DNA from: Novosphingobium resinovorum | Lineage (GTDB): Bacteria > Pseudomonadota > Alphaproteobacteria > Sphingomonadales > Sphingomonadaceae | Length of the DNA stretch: 64,000 nucleotides | Direction: 5' to 3' | Assembly (NCBI RefSeq): GCF_027922145.1 | Contig: NZ_BSFC01000043.1 | Location: forward strand, 62,001 to 126,000 | Part shown: positions 25,073 to 33,838 of the stretch, piece after piece | Position numbering within the stretch: position 1 is the stretch's first letter | Layout of the letters: each line of letters opens with the position of its first letter | The notes under the pieces: generated by a model | Told to the model about the DNA's origin: nothing | Databases searched by the model: none | Seen by the model: the letters and a program-made list of their open reading frames with translations, nothing else | Translations under genes and position numbers: made by a program

Positions 25073-26286
25073 GGGCGCAGTATGCAAGCGGCCTGCTGGC
25101 CTGCGTCGCCGCGATGGCGCCGGCTATCGCAAGCGCGCAGGATCAACGTACGCTTCAGATCGACGAGGCGCAGACCCTGCGCTTCACCCGCTCGATCGCT
25201 CGCATCGAGGTCAACCGCGACAACGTGATTGCCGTCTCTGCGCCGACCTCGCAGTCGTTGCGGGTCAGCGGGCAGGGGGCAGGCGACGCGGCGCTCAGCG
25301 TCTACGCGGCGGATGGCTCGATGATCGGGGAGACGCAGTTCCACGTCGATCCGCCGGCCCCCACGTATGCGAGCGCCAACGGACCGCTGCGTGCAGGCGA
25401 GAAGGTGGTCGCCGTCGACGTCCAGTTCGCGGCGGTATCCTCCTCGACGCTCAAGGCGCTTGGCTTCAGCTTCGCCAAGCTCTCGGGCGACATTCAGGGC
25501 GCGCTGATCCCGTCGAGCAGCCTCAACGGCTATTCGTTCAACGGCTCGGGGGCGAGCGGTAATGCAACGCCCGGTCTCAGCATCGATGCCTCGGCGCCGA
25601 TCCAGAGCGCGTTCAACTTGTTTCTGAGCAGCCGCAACCGCGGCATCGGCGCGGTGCTTTCCGCATTGTCCTCGAACGGGCTTTCGCAGCTTCTGGCGCA
25701 GCCGACGCTGCTGGTGCGCTCGGGCGAGAAGGCGAGCTTCCTGGCGGGCGGCGAGTTTCCCGTGCCTGTACCGCAATCGACCGGCGGCAACGGCAACACA
25801 ATCTCCATCCAGTACAAGGAATTCGGCGTGCGCCTATCGGTGACGCCCTATGTCCTGAGCGAGAATAGCATCGTCTTGAAGCTGGCGCCCGAAGTCAGCG
25901 AGCTTGATTACAACAACGGCGTCCAGCTGCAGGGCTATACGGTGCCAGGCATCCGCCGCCGTTCGACCGAGACGACGGTGGAACTGGGCAGCGGCCAGAG
26001 CTTCGTGATCGCCGGGCTCAACTATTCGAACAGTTCCGTGACCAAGGATAAGGTGCCGTTCCTCGGTGACCTGCCGGTGCTGGGCGCCTTCTTCAAGCGG
26101 CAGCAGAACCAGAAGGAGCGTCAGGAACTGATCATCGTCGCCACGCCCCGGCTGGTAGAGCCGGAGGCGGTGAAGCCGATGCTGGCGACCGCCAATAATC
26201 CCGTGGATCCCAGCATAGGGCAGATGATCGTCGGCAACGACGGTGTCGAACAAGGCATCCGGACTTTTGGCGTGGTGAGGCGCTGA
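25069..26286 (+). CDS. cpaC: Flp pilus secretin CpaC/RcpA
   Basis: 405 aa. A signal peptide (about residues 1-24) precedes the pilus-secretin N-domain (LQIDEAQTLRFTRSIARIEV), and the type II/III secretin domain follows (GEFPVPVPQ, EFGVRLSVTPYV, the VPGIRRRSTETTVEL region, KVPFLGDLPVLGAFFKR, ELIIVATPRLVEP). It forms the outer-membrane pore for the Flp pilus. It overlaps cpaB by 4 nt and is 1 nt from cpaE. A cpaD gene, usually found here in Caulobacter-type loci, is absent. Confidence 0.96.
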   Translation: MRAQYASGLLACVAAMAPAIASAQDQRTLQIDEAQTLRFTRSIARIEVNRDNVIAVSAPTSQSLRVSGQGAGDAALSVYAADGSMIGETQFHVDPPAPTYASANGPLRAGEKVVAVDVQFAAVSSSTLKALGFSFAKLSGDIQGALIPSSSLNGYSFNGSGASGNATPGLSIDASAPIQSAFNLFLSSRNRGIGAVLSALSSNGLSQLLAQPTLLVRSGEKASFLAGGEFPVPVPQSTGGNGNTISIQYKEFGVRLSVTPYVLSENSIVLKLAPEVSELDYNNGVQLQGYTVPGIRRRSTETTVELGSGQSFVIAGLNYSNSSVTKDKVPFLGDLPVLGAFFKRQQNQKERQELIIVATPRLVEPEAVKPMLATANNPVDPSIGQMIVGNDGVEQGIRTFGVVRR

Positions 26287-26287
26287 C

Positions 26288-27454
26288 ATGGCACGCATCC
26301 ATCTTCTTTCCATCGACCGCGCCCTCGCGCAGCGAATCTCCGACGCGATGGGCGCGCACGTGGCGGTCGAAATGGTGCAGTCGCTGGACGGCGCCGAGTT
26401 CGAAGGGCCCGGCATCGTCGTCATCGACCACGCCTCGATCCCGGCAGAGCGGGCCATGGCCTCGGTCATCGCCGAGGTCTCGCAGGCGGCGGCCGGACGT
26501 TCGATCGTGCTGGCGACCGAGGACATGTACGCGGGCCACGTGCTCCAGGCGATCCGCTCGGGTGCGGCCGACGTGATGCCGCGCGGCGCGGTGGCGGCGG
26601 AAGTCAGCGAGATCCTCTCGCGCGTGCTCAACACGTCGTTGACGAGCCACGGGCGGCTCGGGCGCTTCACATTGGTCCTCGGCACCGACCGCGATGCAAC
26701 GGCCGTGGTGGCGACCGACATGGCACTGGCGCATTGCCTCGATGGCACTTCGACGTTGCTGATCGACTGCACCCTGCCGACCAGCACGGCCGAAGCCTAT
26801 CTCGACCTCAAGGTGGATTACGGGATCGCTTCGGCCATATCCGACATCGACCGCATGGATGCCAGCCTGCTCGGCGATGCACTGGCCCATCACGAGCGCT
26901 CCGGCCTGTCGCTGCTGACGCTCGACGGCGGCACCGGCGCGGAGCCGGTCGGCATCGGTCCGGCCGACATCGTCGGGCTGATCCAGCTTCTGCGCACCAG
27001 TTGCGGCCATGTCGTTCTGTGCGGTGGATCGCTGCGCAACGGCGGCCTGCTGCGCGAACTCGCCTCGCAGGCGCAGAGCGTCGAGGTGGTCTGCAGCCAG
27101 TCGATCCGTGAACTCGACTCCACCCGCCGCCTGCTCGACCGCGTGGCAATGGACACTGCGAGTGCGCAGCGGCTGCGGTTGCTGGTGTGGGAGCACGACC
27201 CGCGCATCCTGCTCGACGGTCGCCGTATCGCCGATACGCTCGACATCGACACCGTGCTCGGCGTGCCGGTGGACCATGTGAGCCAGAGCAACGCGCTCAA
27301 CGCGGGCCGTCCGCTGATGATGGAGCGCGACGGGGGCAGCTATGCCCAGGCGATCCGCCGCGCCTGCGGGATTTCGACGCAGGCCAAGAGCACGAACTTC
27401 GGCATCGACCGCATGCGCCGCGCCATCCTGCGTTCGGTGGAGCGTAGCGCATGA
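26288..27454 (+). CDS. cpaE: Pilus assembly ATPase-like protein CpaE/TadZ (degenerate P-loop)
   Basis: 388 aa, with an N-terminal receiver-like domain and a MinD/ParA-like domain, as in TadZ/CpaE proteins that place the pilus machine at the pole. The expected KGGxGKT P-loop is replaced by LVLGTDRDATAVVATDMALA with no Gly-Lys-Thr, so ATP binding is uncertain. The later features LLIDCTLPTSTAEAYLDL and SLLTLDGG are conserved in outline. It overlaps cpaF by ATGA. The identification rests on position and overall pattern. Confidence 0.88.
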   Translation: MARIHLLSIDRALAQRISDAMGAHVAVEMVQSLDGAEFEGPGIVVIDHASIPAERAMASVIAEVSQAAAGRSIVLATEDMYAGHVLQAIRSGAADVMPRGAVAAEVSEILSRVLNTSLTSHGRLGRFTLVLGTDRDATAVVATDMALAHCLDGTSTLLIDCTLPTSTAEAYLDLKVDYGIASAISDIDRMDASLLGDALAHHERSGLSLLTLDGGTGAEPVGIGPADIVGLIQLLRTSCGHVVLCGGSLRNGGLLRELASQAQSVEVVCSQSIRELDSTRRLLDRVAMDTASAQRLRLLVWEHDPRILLDGRRIADTLDIDTVLGVPVDHVSQSNALNAGRPLMMERDGGSYAQAIRRACGISTQAKSTNFGIDRMRRAILRSVERSA

Positions 27455-28803
27455 GCCTGCTCACCAACGACTTCGTGCCCGAGGAGGCGCTGACCGAGCC
27501 TCGGCGTAAGGCGCCGATCGCGCAGCCGGCCGCTCAGCGGATGAGCGACAGCTATCAGGCGGTCAAGGCACTCACCTGCGCGCAAGTGATCGAGCAGCTC
27601 GAGACGCAGGGCATCACCGCCGAATCCCTCGACCGACGCACGCTGCGCCAGGAGATCGAGCAGGTCATCAGCAGCCGCAGCCGCCGCGGCCAGCTTGCGC
27701 TCAACAGCGCCGAGCGGTTGCTGCTGATCGAGGATATCGAGGACGAAGTGGTCGGCCTCGGCCCGCTCGCGCCTTTGCTTCGCGATGCGAGCATCGACGA
27801 CATCATCGTCAATGGCGCCAACACCATATACGCCGAGCGCGCGGGCATCCTTGAGCGGGTCGAGACCCGTTTCCGCGACGATGCCCACCTGATGAACATC
27901 ATCCAGCGCATCGTCGGCCCGATCGGCCGCCGCGTGGACGAGGCGACGCCTTTCGTCGATGCACGCCTCGCCGACGGTTCGCGCGTCAACATCGTCATCC
28001 CGCCGATCGCGCTCGACGGCCCGCTGGTTTCGATCCGCAAGTTCCGGCTCCAGGCGCTGAGCATCGAGGACTGCGTCGCGGGCGGCGTGATGAGCCCGGC
28101 GATGGCCGCGTTCCTGACCAGCGCCGTGCGCTCGCGGCTCAACATCCTGATCTGCGGTGGCACCGGCGCGGGCAAGTCGACCCTGCTCAACGTGCTGTCG
28201 AGCTGCATCAGCAACAAGGAACGTCTCGTCACCATCGAGGACGCGGCCGAACTGCAGTTGCGGCAGGAGCACGTCGTTCGCCTCGAAACTCGCCCCCCCA
28301 ACGTCGATGGCAGCCGCGAGGTCAGCGCGCGCGACCTCGTGCGCAATGCGCTGCGCATGCGTCCCGACCGCATCATCCTGGGCGAAGTGCGCGGGGTAGA
28401 GGCGGTGGAAATGCTGCAGGCGATGTCCACCGGTCATGACGGCTCGATGGCGACGCTGCACGCCAACACGCCGCGCGATGCGCTCTCCCGTCTGGAGATG
28501 TTGCTCGGCTTCGCGGGCCAGCAGAACGACGTGCGCGCGGTTCGCCGCTTCGTCGCCAATTCGATCCACGCGATCGTCAACATCCAGCGCCTCGCCAACG
28601 GTTCGCGCCGGATTACCTCGGTCGCCGAAGTGACTGGCGTGGAGGGCGAGGCCTATACGCTCAACGAACTGTTCCATTTCGAGGAGCAGCCGCCGATGTC
28701 GGGCGAGGGGCTGCACCGTACCTTGTCACCGCGCCCCTACCATGCCGCGCGGCTCAAGGACTACGCCAGCCCGGTCGTGGACAAGGATGGCCCGGCATGG
28801 TGA
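27451..28803 (+). CDS. cpaF: Flp pilus secretion ATPase CpaF/TadA
   Basis: 450 aa hexameric secretion ATPase (GspE/VirB11 family) that powers pilus assembly. Walker A GGTGAGKST is at residues 236-244 (Lys242); upstream is the conserved N-terminal DIIVNG and LPDGSRVNIVIPP-type region, and downstream VTIEDAAELQL (Walker B-like), RMRPDRIILGEVRG and TGHDGSMATLHAN (His box). The length is normal. It overlaps cpaE by 4 nt and tadB by 7 nt, so translation is coupled through the operon. Confidence 0.98.
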   Translation: MSLLTNDFVPEEALTEPRRKAPIAQPAAQRMSDSYQAVKALTCAQVIEQLETQGITAESLDRRTLRQEIEQVISSRSRRGQLALNSAERLLLIEDIEDEVVGLGPLAPLLRDASIDDIIVNGANTIYAERAGILERVETRFRDDAHLMNIIQRIVGPIGRRVDEATPFVDARLADGSRVNIVIPPIALDGPLVSIRKFRLQALSIEDCVAGGVMSPAMAAFLTSAVRSRLNILICGGTGAGKSTLLNVLSSCISNKERLVTIEDAAELQLRQEHVVRLETRPPNVDGSREVSARDLVRNALRMRPDRIILGEVRGVEAVEMLQAMSTGHDGSMATLHANTPRDALSRLEMLLGFAGQQNDVRAVRRFVANSIHAIVNIQRLANGSRRITSVAEVTGVEGEAYTLNELFHFEEQPPMSGEGLHRTLSPRPYHAARLKDYASPVVDKDGPAW

Positions 28804-29699
28804 AGGGCGGCGCCTATCTCCTGCTGGCGCTGCTGATCGTCGGCGCGGTTGCGTGGCAGTGGTTTGCCCAGCGCATGCGGGACCGCGTGACGCTCGACCG
28901 CCGGCTGGAGGCCATCGCTTCGCCCGGGAAGATAATCGTCCGGCCGCTGGTGGCGGTGACGGTGCCTGAGCGCATTGCGCCACTGCTCGCGCAGGCGCAG
29001 GTCGAACTGACGGTGCCTGCGCTCCAGACCCTGATCGGCGTCATGTTGGTGCTCACGCTTATCGTGCTGCTGCTGTTCGGCCCTGCCGCTGCACTGGTGC
29101 TGATCGTGGGCGTGCCGATGCTGGCGCTGTCCTGGCTGAAGGGCCGCGCGCGCAAGCGCGTGGACGCGCTGACCGAAGCGTTGCCGCTCTATCTCGACGG
29201 GGTGCGCCAGCTTCAGTCGGTGGGCAATTCGCTCTCTCAGGCCCTGACGCGCGCGCTGGCGGATGCGCCCGAGGCGGTGGCCAGCTACTTCGCGCCGGTC
29301 GGGCGGCGCCTGGCGATGGGTGCTCCGGTCGCGGAAACCGTGCAGCACCTCGCCGACCGTTTGCAGATTCCGGAAGTCTCGATGATCGCCGCGGCCATCC
29401 GCACGAACTTGCGCTACGGCGGATCGATCGCGACGGTATTCGGCAACCTTGCCAATATCCTGCGTGAGCGCGTTCGCATCCGCCGCGATCTGCAGGCTGC
29501 GACGTCGGAAGCGAAAGTCAGCGCGCGGGTGCTGATCGCGATGCCGCTGCTGGCGATGACGCTGCTGGTGGCGATGAACCGGGCCTACATCGATTTCTTC
29601 ATCTCCGATCCGCGCGGGCGCAACATGTCGATGGTCGCGATCGGGCTGGAATTCATCGGCATCATGATAATCCGCCGGATGATGAGGCTGTCGTTCTGA
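28797..29699 (+). CDS. tadB: Flp pilus inner-membrane platform protein TadB
   Basis: 300 aa, GspF/T2SSF family. Hydrophobic helices lie at about residues 5-20 and 80-110 and two at the C-terminus (LIAMPLLAMTLLVAMNRAY, then the MVAIGLEFIGIMIIRRMM region). The cytoplasmic GspF core contains LPLYLDGVRQLQSVGNSLSQ. With TadC it forms the platform on which CpaF acts. ATG 28797 lies inside the cpaF 3' end; the stop overlaps the tadC start as TGATG. Confidence 0.95.
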   Translation: MVKGGAYLLLALLIVGAVAWQWFAQRMRDRVTLDRRLEAIASPGKIIVRPLVAVTVPERIAPLLAQAQVELTVPALQTLIGVMLVLTLIVLLLFGPAAALVLIVGVPMLALSWLKGRARKRVDALTEALPLYLDGVRQLQSVGNSLSQALTRALADAPEAVASYFAPVGRRLAMGAPVAETVQHLADRLQIPEVSMIAAAIRTNLRYGGSIATVFGNLANILRERVRIRRDLQAATSEAKVSARVLIAMPLLAMTLLVAMNRAYIDFFISDPRGRNMSMVAIGLEFIGIMIIRRMMRLSF

Positions 29700-30610
29700 T
29701 GGCCGGGTTCCTCGCCTCGATCTCGCTCATCGCGGCCGTCTCGGGCCTTGCCGTGGCGCTGATCGGGCTGCGCTGGTTGCAGACCGACGCACGGTTGCGG
29801 GCGCGGGTCGATGGCCGGGCGACGTCCGGGACCTCGGGCGCCGCCGCCGCAGGGCGCAACTGGCGCACGATGCGCGCACCCCGCGCGCTGCTGGCGCAAG
29901 GGCGCGACAAGGCTGAGATCGAGAAGCGCCTGCGCGCGGCGGGCTATTTCGAGCCAGGCGCGCTCGACGTATTCGTGGCGCTGCGTCTGGGTGCGACGCT
30001 GGCGGTCATGGTCGCATCGATGGCGACCTGCTTTGTGGTCACCGGCAATCCGCTCAAGCCGATCTTCCCGACTTTCGCACTGACCGGGCTTACCTATATC
30101 GGTGCCAAATACGCGCTGCAGATGCGCGCGGCATCGCGTGAGCGGGTGCTGACGGCGGAATTCCCGTTCCTGCTCGACCTCATGCTAATGATGCTGGAAA
30201 GCGGTGTCTCGCTCGACCAGTGCTTCCGCGGCATCGCCCGCGACGAGCAGGTGGCAGTGCCCAACCACGCCCGGCTGGTGGCCATGCTGGTCGAGGACCT
30301 CGACCGAGGGCAGGACTATCAGGTCGCATTCGACCGCTGGGCCACGCGCGTCGGCGTCAGCGGGGCGCGCGAACTGGCGGCGCTGTTCCGCCAGTCGCTG
30401 TTCCAGGGCATGGAACTGGTGCCTGCCCTGCGCGAATACATCCGGGAGTTCTCGCAGCGCCGCGTCGCCCGCGCCCGCGAGGCCATCGGCAAGATCACCG
30501 TGCGCATGGTCGTGCTCATGCTGGTATTCTTCATGCCTGCGCTCTTCATCGTCCTGGCGGGACCGCCGGTCGCCGCTATCCTCGACACGCTGCGGAGTTC
30601 CGGGAAATGA
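29699..30610 (+). CDS. tadC: Flp pilus inner-membrane platform protein TadC
   Basis: 303 aa, the second GspF-type platform protein. There are helices at the N-terminus and at about residues 100-135, a GspF core with FPFLLDLMLMMLESGVSLDQ, and C-terminal helices (MVVLMLVFFMPALFIVLAG). The ATG shares bases with the tadB stop and the gene ends in an ATGA overlap with tadD. Confidence 0.95.
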   Translation: MAGFLASISLIAAVSGLAVALIGLRWLQTDARLRARVDGRATSGTSGAAAAGRNWRTMRAPRALLAQGRDKAEIEKRLRAAGYFEPGALDVFVALRLGATLAVMVASMATCFVVTGNPLKPIFPTFALTGLTYIGAKYALQMRAASRERVLTAEFPFLLDLMLMMLESGVSLDQCFRGIARDEQVAVPNHARLVAMLVEDLDRGQDYQVAFDRWATRVGVSGARELAALFRQSLFQGMELVPALREYIREFSQRRVARAREAIGKITVRMVVLMLVFFMPALFIVLAGPPVAAILDTLRSSGK

Positions 30611-31290
30611 TCCGTCATCTGCTGCCCGCGACTGTGTTCCTTTTCGCCGCCGGCCCCGCTTTCGCAGCCGATCGCGCTGCCGAAGTGCAGGAGGAAACCT
30701 CCACCCGCACCTTGTACCTGACGCTGATCCAGCAGGCGCGCGCGGACGGCCGTGCCCGCGCCGCGCTGGCCTATCTCGACGATTTCGACCGCAAGCATCC
30801 CGACGATCCGCAGGCCCGTGTCCTGCGCGTCAACTGCCTGCTGGACCTCGGGCAAGTCGATGCCGCGCGCACGGCGCTGGGGCGCATTCCGGGTAACGAT
30901 CGCAGCGGCGCCGCGCTTGCCGTGCGGGGCCATGTGCTGGCCGCCGAAGGACAGTGGCCGCAGGCGGTGACGCAATACGCGGCGGCGTCGCAGGCCAGCC
31001 CCGCCGATGCCTTCATCACCAATGCACTTGGCTATGCGCGCCTGCGCGCTGGGCAGACCGCCGAGGCGGTCGAGACGCTGCGCGCGGCTCACGACCTTGC
31101 GCCGGGTGATGAAGTGGTGCGCAACAACCTCATCCTCGCGCTCACTCTCAACGGGCGGCTGGGCGAAGCTGACGCGCTGCTTTCCGGCATGACGGACACC
31201 AAGGCCAAGTCGCAGCTGCGCCAGCAGGTGGCGGGCGAGGCAGCGCGGATCGCGGCGGCAGGCAGCGGCATCAAGGTGGCCGGGTCATGA
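30607..31290 (+). CDS. tadD: Tetratricopeptide pilus-assembly protein TadD
   Basis: 227 aa. A signal peptide (IRHLLPATVFLFAAGPAFAA) precedes TPR repeats: ALAYLDDFDRKHPDDPQARV, AALAVRGHVLAAEGQWPQAV, then ALGYARLRAGQTAEAVETLR and LILALTLNGRLGEADALL. TadD is an outer-membrane-associated pilotin-like or assembly factor in tad loci. ATG 30607 is set by the ATGA overlap with tadC; the frame is open further upstream only as a shadow of tadC. It overlaps tadG by ATGA. Confidence 0.92.
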   Translation: MIRHLLPATVFLFAAGPAFAADRAAEVQEETSTRTLYLTLIQQARADGRARAALAYLDDFDRKHPDDPQARVLRVNCLLDLGQVDAARTALGRIPGNDRSGAALAVRGHVLAAEGQWPQAVTQYAAASQASPADAFITNALGYARLRAGQTAEAVETLRAAHDLAPGDEVVRNNLILALTLNGRLGEADALLSGMTDTKAKSQLRQQVAGEAARIAAAGSGIKVAGS

Positions 31291-33128
31291 GCCGTCTAAG
31301 AGCAACCATCCGCCGTCTGCGGCGGGACGAGCGCGGCGTGGTGGCGCCCGCCGTGGCCGTGCTGGGCGTGCCCCTGCTCCTCTCGGCCGGTCTCGCGCTC
31401 GATGTAGCGCTTTACTACAGCGGCAATCGCGAACTGCGCATTGCGACCGAGGCGGCAGCACTTGCGGCTTCCATGCGGCCGGATGATGCCCGCTCGCTGG
31501 CCGAGACTTACCTTCAGCACAACGGTTACGATCCTTCGGTAATTCGCAACGTCGAAATCGGTTACTACTGCGCGAACGACGACAGAAAAGCGGCGGACAA
31601 CGCCGGTTCGCGCTTCTTCCTTCCGGGCGCCCTGCCTGCCGATTGTGCCGGCAGCGCGGTGCGCCCCAATGCAGTCCGCGTGACCACGAGCAAGGGTAGC
31701 CGCCAGTTCCTGACCGGTGTGCTGGGGGACATGAGCCCGATTCCCGAGCTCGCCGCCACCGCCAGCGCGGCGCGCATCGACGAGGCCGGGATTTCTGCCA
31801 CATCCGGCCTGCTCGACGTCAGTACCATGGGCGTCGGCGGGCTGCTGCACGCGGTCAACGGCGTGCTTGGCGGCCTGCTCGGCATCTCGCTGAACTTGTC
31901 TTCATCGCAGATCGAGGCGCTGCTCGGCGGCAATGTCGATGCCGGGCTGTTCTTCGACGAATTGGCCGAGCGTTCGGGCTTCACCGGTACTTACGGCGAT
32001 CTCGTCAAGGGGACTTACGACTTGCGCGACATCGTCGCGGCCGCGGCCGAGGCGGCTGGCCCGGGCGATACGCGCAATGCCCTGAACGCCTTCAACAGCT
32101 TCGTGCCGGGCGGCCACCGGGTGCCGCTGCGGGGACTGTTCAAGGTCGGCGTGTGGCGCAACATGAAGGTGGGCGAAGCGGACGTGGCGCCTGCGCTCCG
32201 TGCGGGACTCAATGCCTACCAGTTGATCAGCTACGCGGTGCAGGACGATCCCGCCGCGCTCGATCTTTCGCAGGTCATCGCCGCCGTGTCCCCTCCGCCA
32301 CTGCTGACCGGCAGCCAGGTGACGATTGCCGCCGCAGCGTCGGGGCCGGTCAACCGTCCGCGCTTTTCGTTTGGCCCGGCAGGTGAGACCGAGGTGGGCA
32401 CCTCGATGCTGCGGCTCAAGGTACAGGTGACGTTGCTCAACCTGCCGCTTAACATTGCGCGCGCGAACGTTCCGGTGATCATCGACATCCAGTCGGCCGA
32501 CGGTTCGATCGACCGCATCGACTGCGCGCCGGGGGTGGACCAGCAGACGAACACCACGGTGCGCGTCGTCGGCCACTCGGCGCTTGTCAGCGCCTATATC
32601 GGCGACATGCCGGGCTGGGCGATGGATAAGCCGCTGCTGCCGATCAAGGCATCGGATATTACCAAGACCGAGATCGTACACGCAGGTATCCCGATCAAAC
32701 TGCCGCTGCTGACCCAACTCGTCGACGTGACGATCAAGGGCCGCGCGATCGCTGAGCCGGTGCTGGGCGGCGAACCCCAGGGTAACACGCTGGTCTTCGG
32801 GCCGGGCACGATCGGCGGTCCCACTCGGGCCGGTATCCCGCAATCGGTGCTCAACGGCGCGCGCGTAGGCAATACCGTGCAGGGTCTCGTCAACAGTCTC
32901 ACGGGGCCGGGCGGGCTGGAGATCAACTGTCTGCTCGGGCTTTGCTCGCTGGTACAGCCGCTGCTCGACAGCCAGTTGATCCCGGCCGTCACCCAGCCCG
33001 TGACCGGCATCGTCACCGCCGTCGTCGATCCGCTGCTCACCAATGTCCTCGTGGCCCTCGGCATACAGCTGGGTCACGGCACCTTTTGGGTGGGCGGTGT
33101 GCGCTGCGGAGTGCCGGTGCTGATCTAA
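31287..33128 (+). CDS. tadG: TadG-like pilus-associated protein
   Basis: 613 aa. The N-terminal TadE/TadG-type segment (DERGVVAPAVAVLGVPLLLS) contains the single membrane helix and is followed by NRELRIATEAAALAAS, typical of TadG. The long periplasmic part shows no von Willebrand MIDAS motif (DxSxS) and no recognised domain; it has several hydrophobic Leu/Val/Gly-rich stretches (LLHAVNGVLGGLLGISLNLS and others) reminiscent of the collagen-like lipoprotein tail. It is translationally coupled to tadD. It probably helps anchor or cap the pilus. Confidence 0.85.
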   Translation: MSRLRATIRRLRRDERGVVAPAVAVLGVPLLLSAGLALDVALYYSGNRELRIATEAAALAASMRPDDARSLAETYLQHNGYDPSVIRNVEIGYYCANDDRKAADNAGSRFFLPGALPADCAGSAVRPNAVRVTTSKGSRQFLTGVLGDMSPIPELAATASAARIDEAGISATSGLLDVSTMGVGGLLHAVNGVLGGLLGISLNLSSSQIEALLGGNVDAGLFFDELAERSGFTGTYGDLVKGTYDLRDIVAAAAEAAGPGDTRNALNAFNSFVPGGHRVPLRGLFKVGVWRNMKVGEADVAPALRAGLNAYQLISYAVQDDPAALDLSQVIAAVSPPPLLTGSQVTIAAAASGPVNRPRFSFGPAGETEVGTSMLRLKVQVTLLNLPLNIARANVPVIIDIQSADGSIDRIDCAPGVDQQTNTTVRVVGHSALVSAYIGDMPGWAMDKPLLPIKASDITKTEIVHAGIPIKLPLLTQLVDVTIKGRAIAEPVLGGEPQGNTLVFGPGTIGGPTRAGIPQSVLNGARVGNTVQGLVNSLTGPGGLEINCLLGLCSLVQPLLDSQLIPAVTQPVTGIVTAVVDPLLTNVLVALGIQLGHGTFWVGGVRCGVPVLI

Positions 33129-33206
33129 TCGCAATGCATGGCGCCATGGGAGCCCCTCCGCTCCCCGGTCGCCTCTTCAACACGGAGGGAAATGGGGAGT
33201 GTAACT

Positions 33207-33380
33207 ATGATGAATTCGATCCTTAATCTCGTGACCCGCCTGCGCACCGATGAGCGCGGCCTGACTGCAGTTGAATACGCGGTGCTGGGCGGCATCGTAG
33301 TGGCCGCGATCGTCGCGATTGGTTCGCAGTTCAACGACGACCTCTCGGCCGCGTTCACCAACCTGTTCAACCAGACCTGA
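33207..33380 (+). CDS. flp: Flp major pilin
   Basis: 57 aa, the usual Flp pilin length. A basic leader (MMNSILNLVTRLRTDERG) ends in the prepilin cleavage site G18/L19, followed by LTAVEYAVLGGIVVAAIVAI with Glu at +5 and the adjacent Tyr. Start ATG 33207 has GGGGAG 7-8 nt upstream; the in-frame ATG at 33192 has its ribosome-binding site too close. Unusually the pilin lies near the 3' end of the locus, after tadG, with a 78-nt leader that may carry its own promoter. Confidence 0.95.
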   Translation: MMNSILNLVTRLRTDERGLTAVEYAVLGGIVVAAIVAIGSQFNDDLSAAFTNLFNQT

Positions 33381-33396
33381 TCGGGGAGGTTGTGCC

Positions 33397-33837
33397 ATGC
33401 GCATGACGGCAAGGACACCGCTCCGACTGCTGAAGTGCGAAAAGGGCCTAGCGGCGCTGGAGTTCGCCCTCCTAGCTCCGGCGCTGCTTGCCCTGGTGTT
33501 CGGAGTGATCGTCTATTCGATCTACTTCACGGCGCTGATCGGCGTGAGGCAGGCGGCGGCCGAGGGGGCGAGGGCGGCAGTCGCCGGCCTGTCCCTCAGC
33601 GAGCGGGTCACGCTCGCGCAGGACCGTGCGCAGGCGGTGATCGACAATTACGGGTCGCTGCTTGGCGGCAAGTCGCAGCCGCAGATCACAGCGGGGGTGG
33701 GCGATACCAGCGGCACGTTCCGGGTGGAGGTGCGCTACGACATGAGCGGGAGTCCGATCATGAAGTACGGAGCCTTCGTGCCGCTTCCCGACAGCAACGT
33801 CGAAGCCAACGTGACGGTGACCAACGGAGGATACTGA
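33397..33837 (+). CDS. tadE: TadE pseudopilin-like protein
   Basis: 146 aa. Its N-terminus has a prepilin-like motif, CEKG/LAALEFALLAPALLALVF, with Glu at +5 and a hydrophobic helix, typical of TadE/TadF minor pilins processed by the prepilin peptidase. The remainder is a small periplasmic domain. ATG 33397 has GGGGAGGT 6 nt upstream. It follows flp by 16 nt and is 1 nt from the CpaA-like gene. Confidence 0.92.
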   Translation: MRMTARTPLRLLKCEKGLAALEFALLAPALLALVFGVIVYSIYFTALIGVRQAAAEGARAAVAGLSLSERVTLAQDRAQAVIDNYGSLLGGKSQPQITAGVGDTSGTFRVEVRYDMSGSPIMKYGAFVPLPDSNVEANVTVTNGGY

Positions 33838-33838
33838 T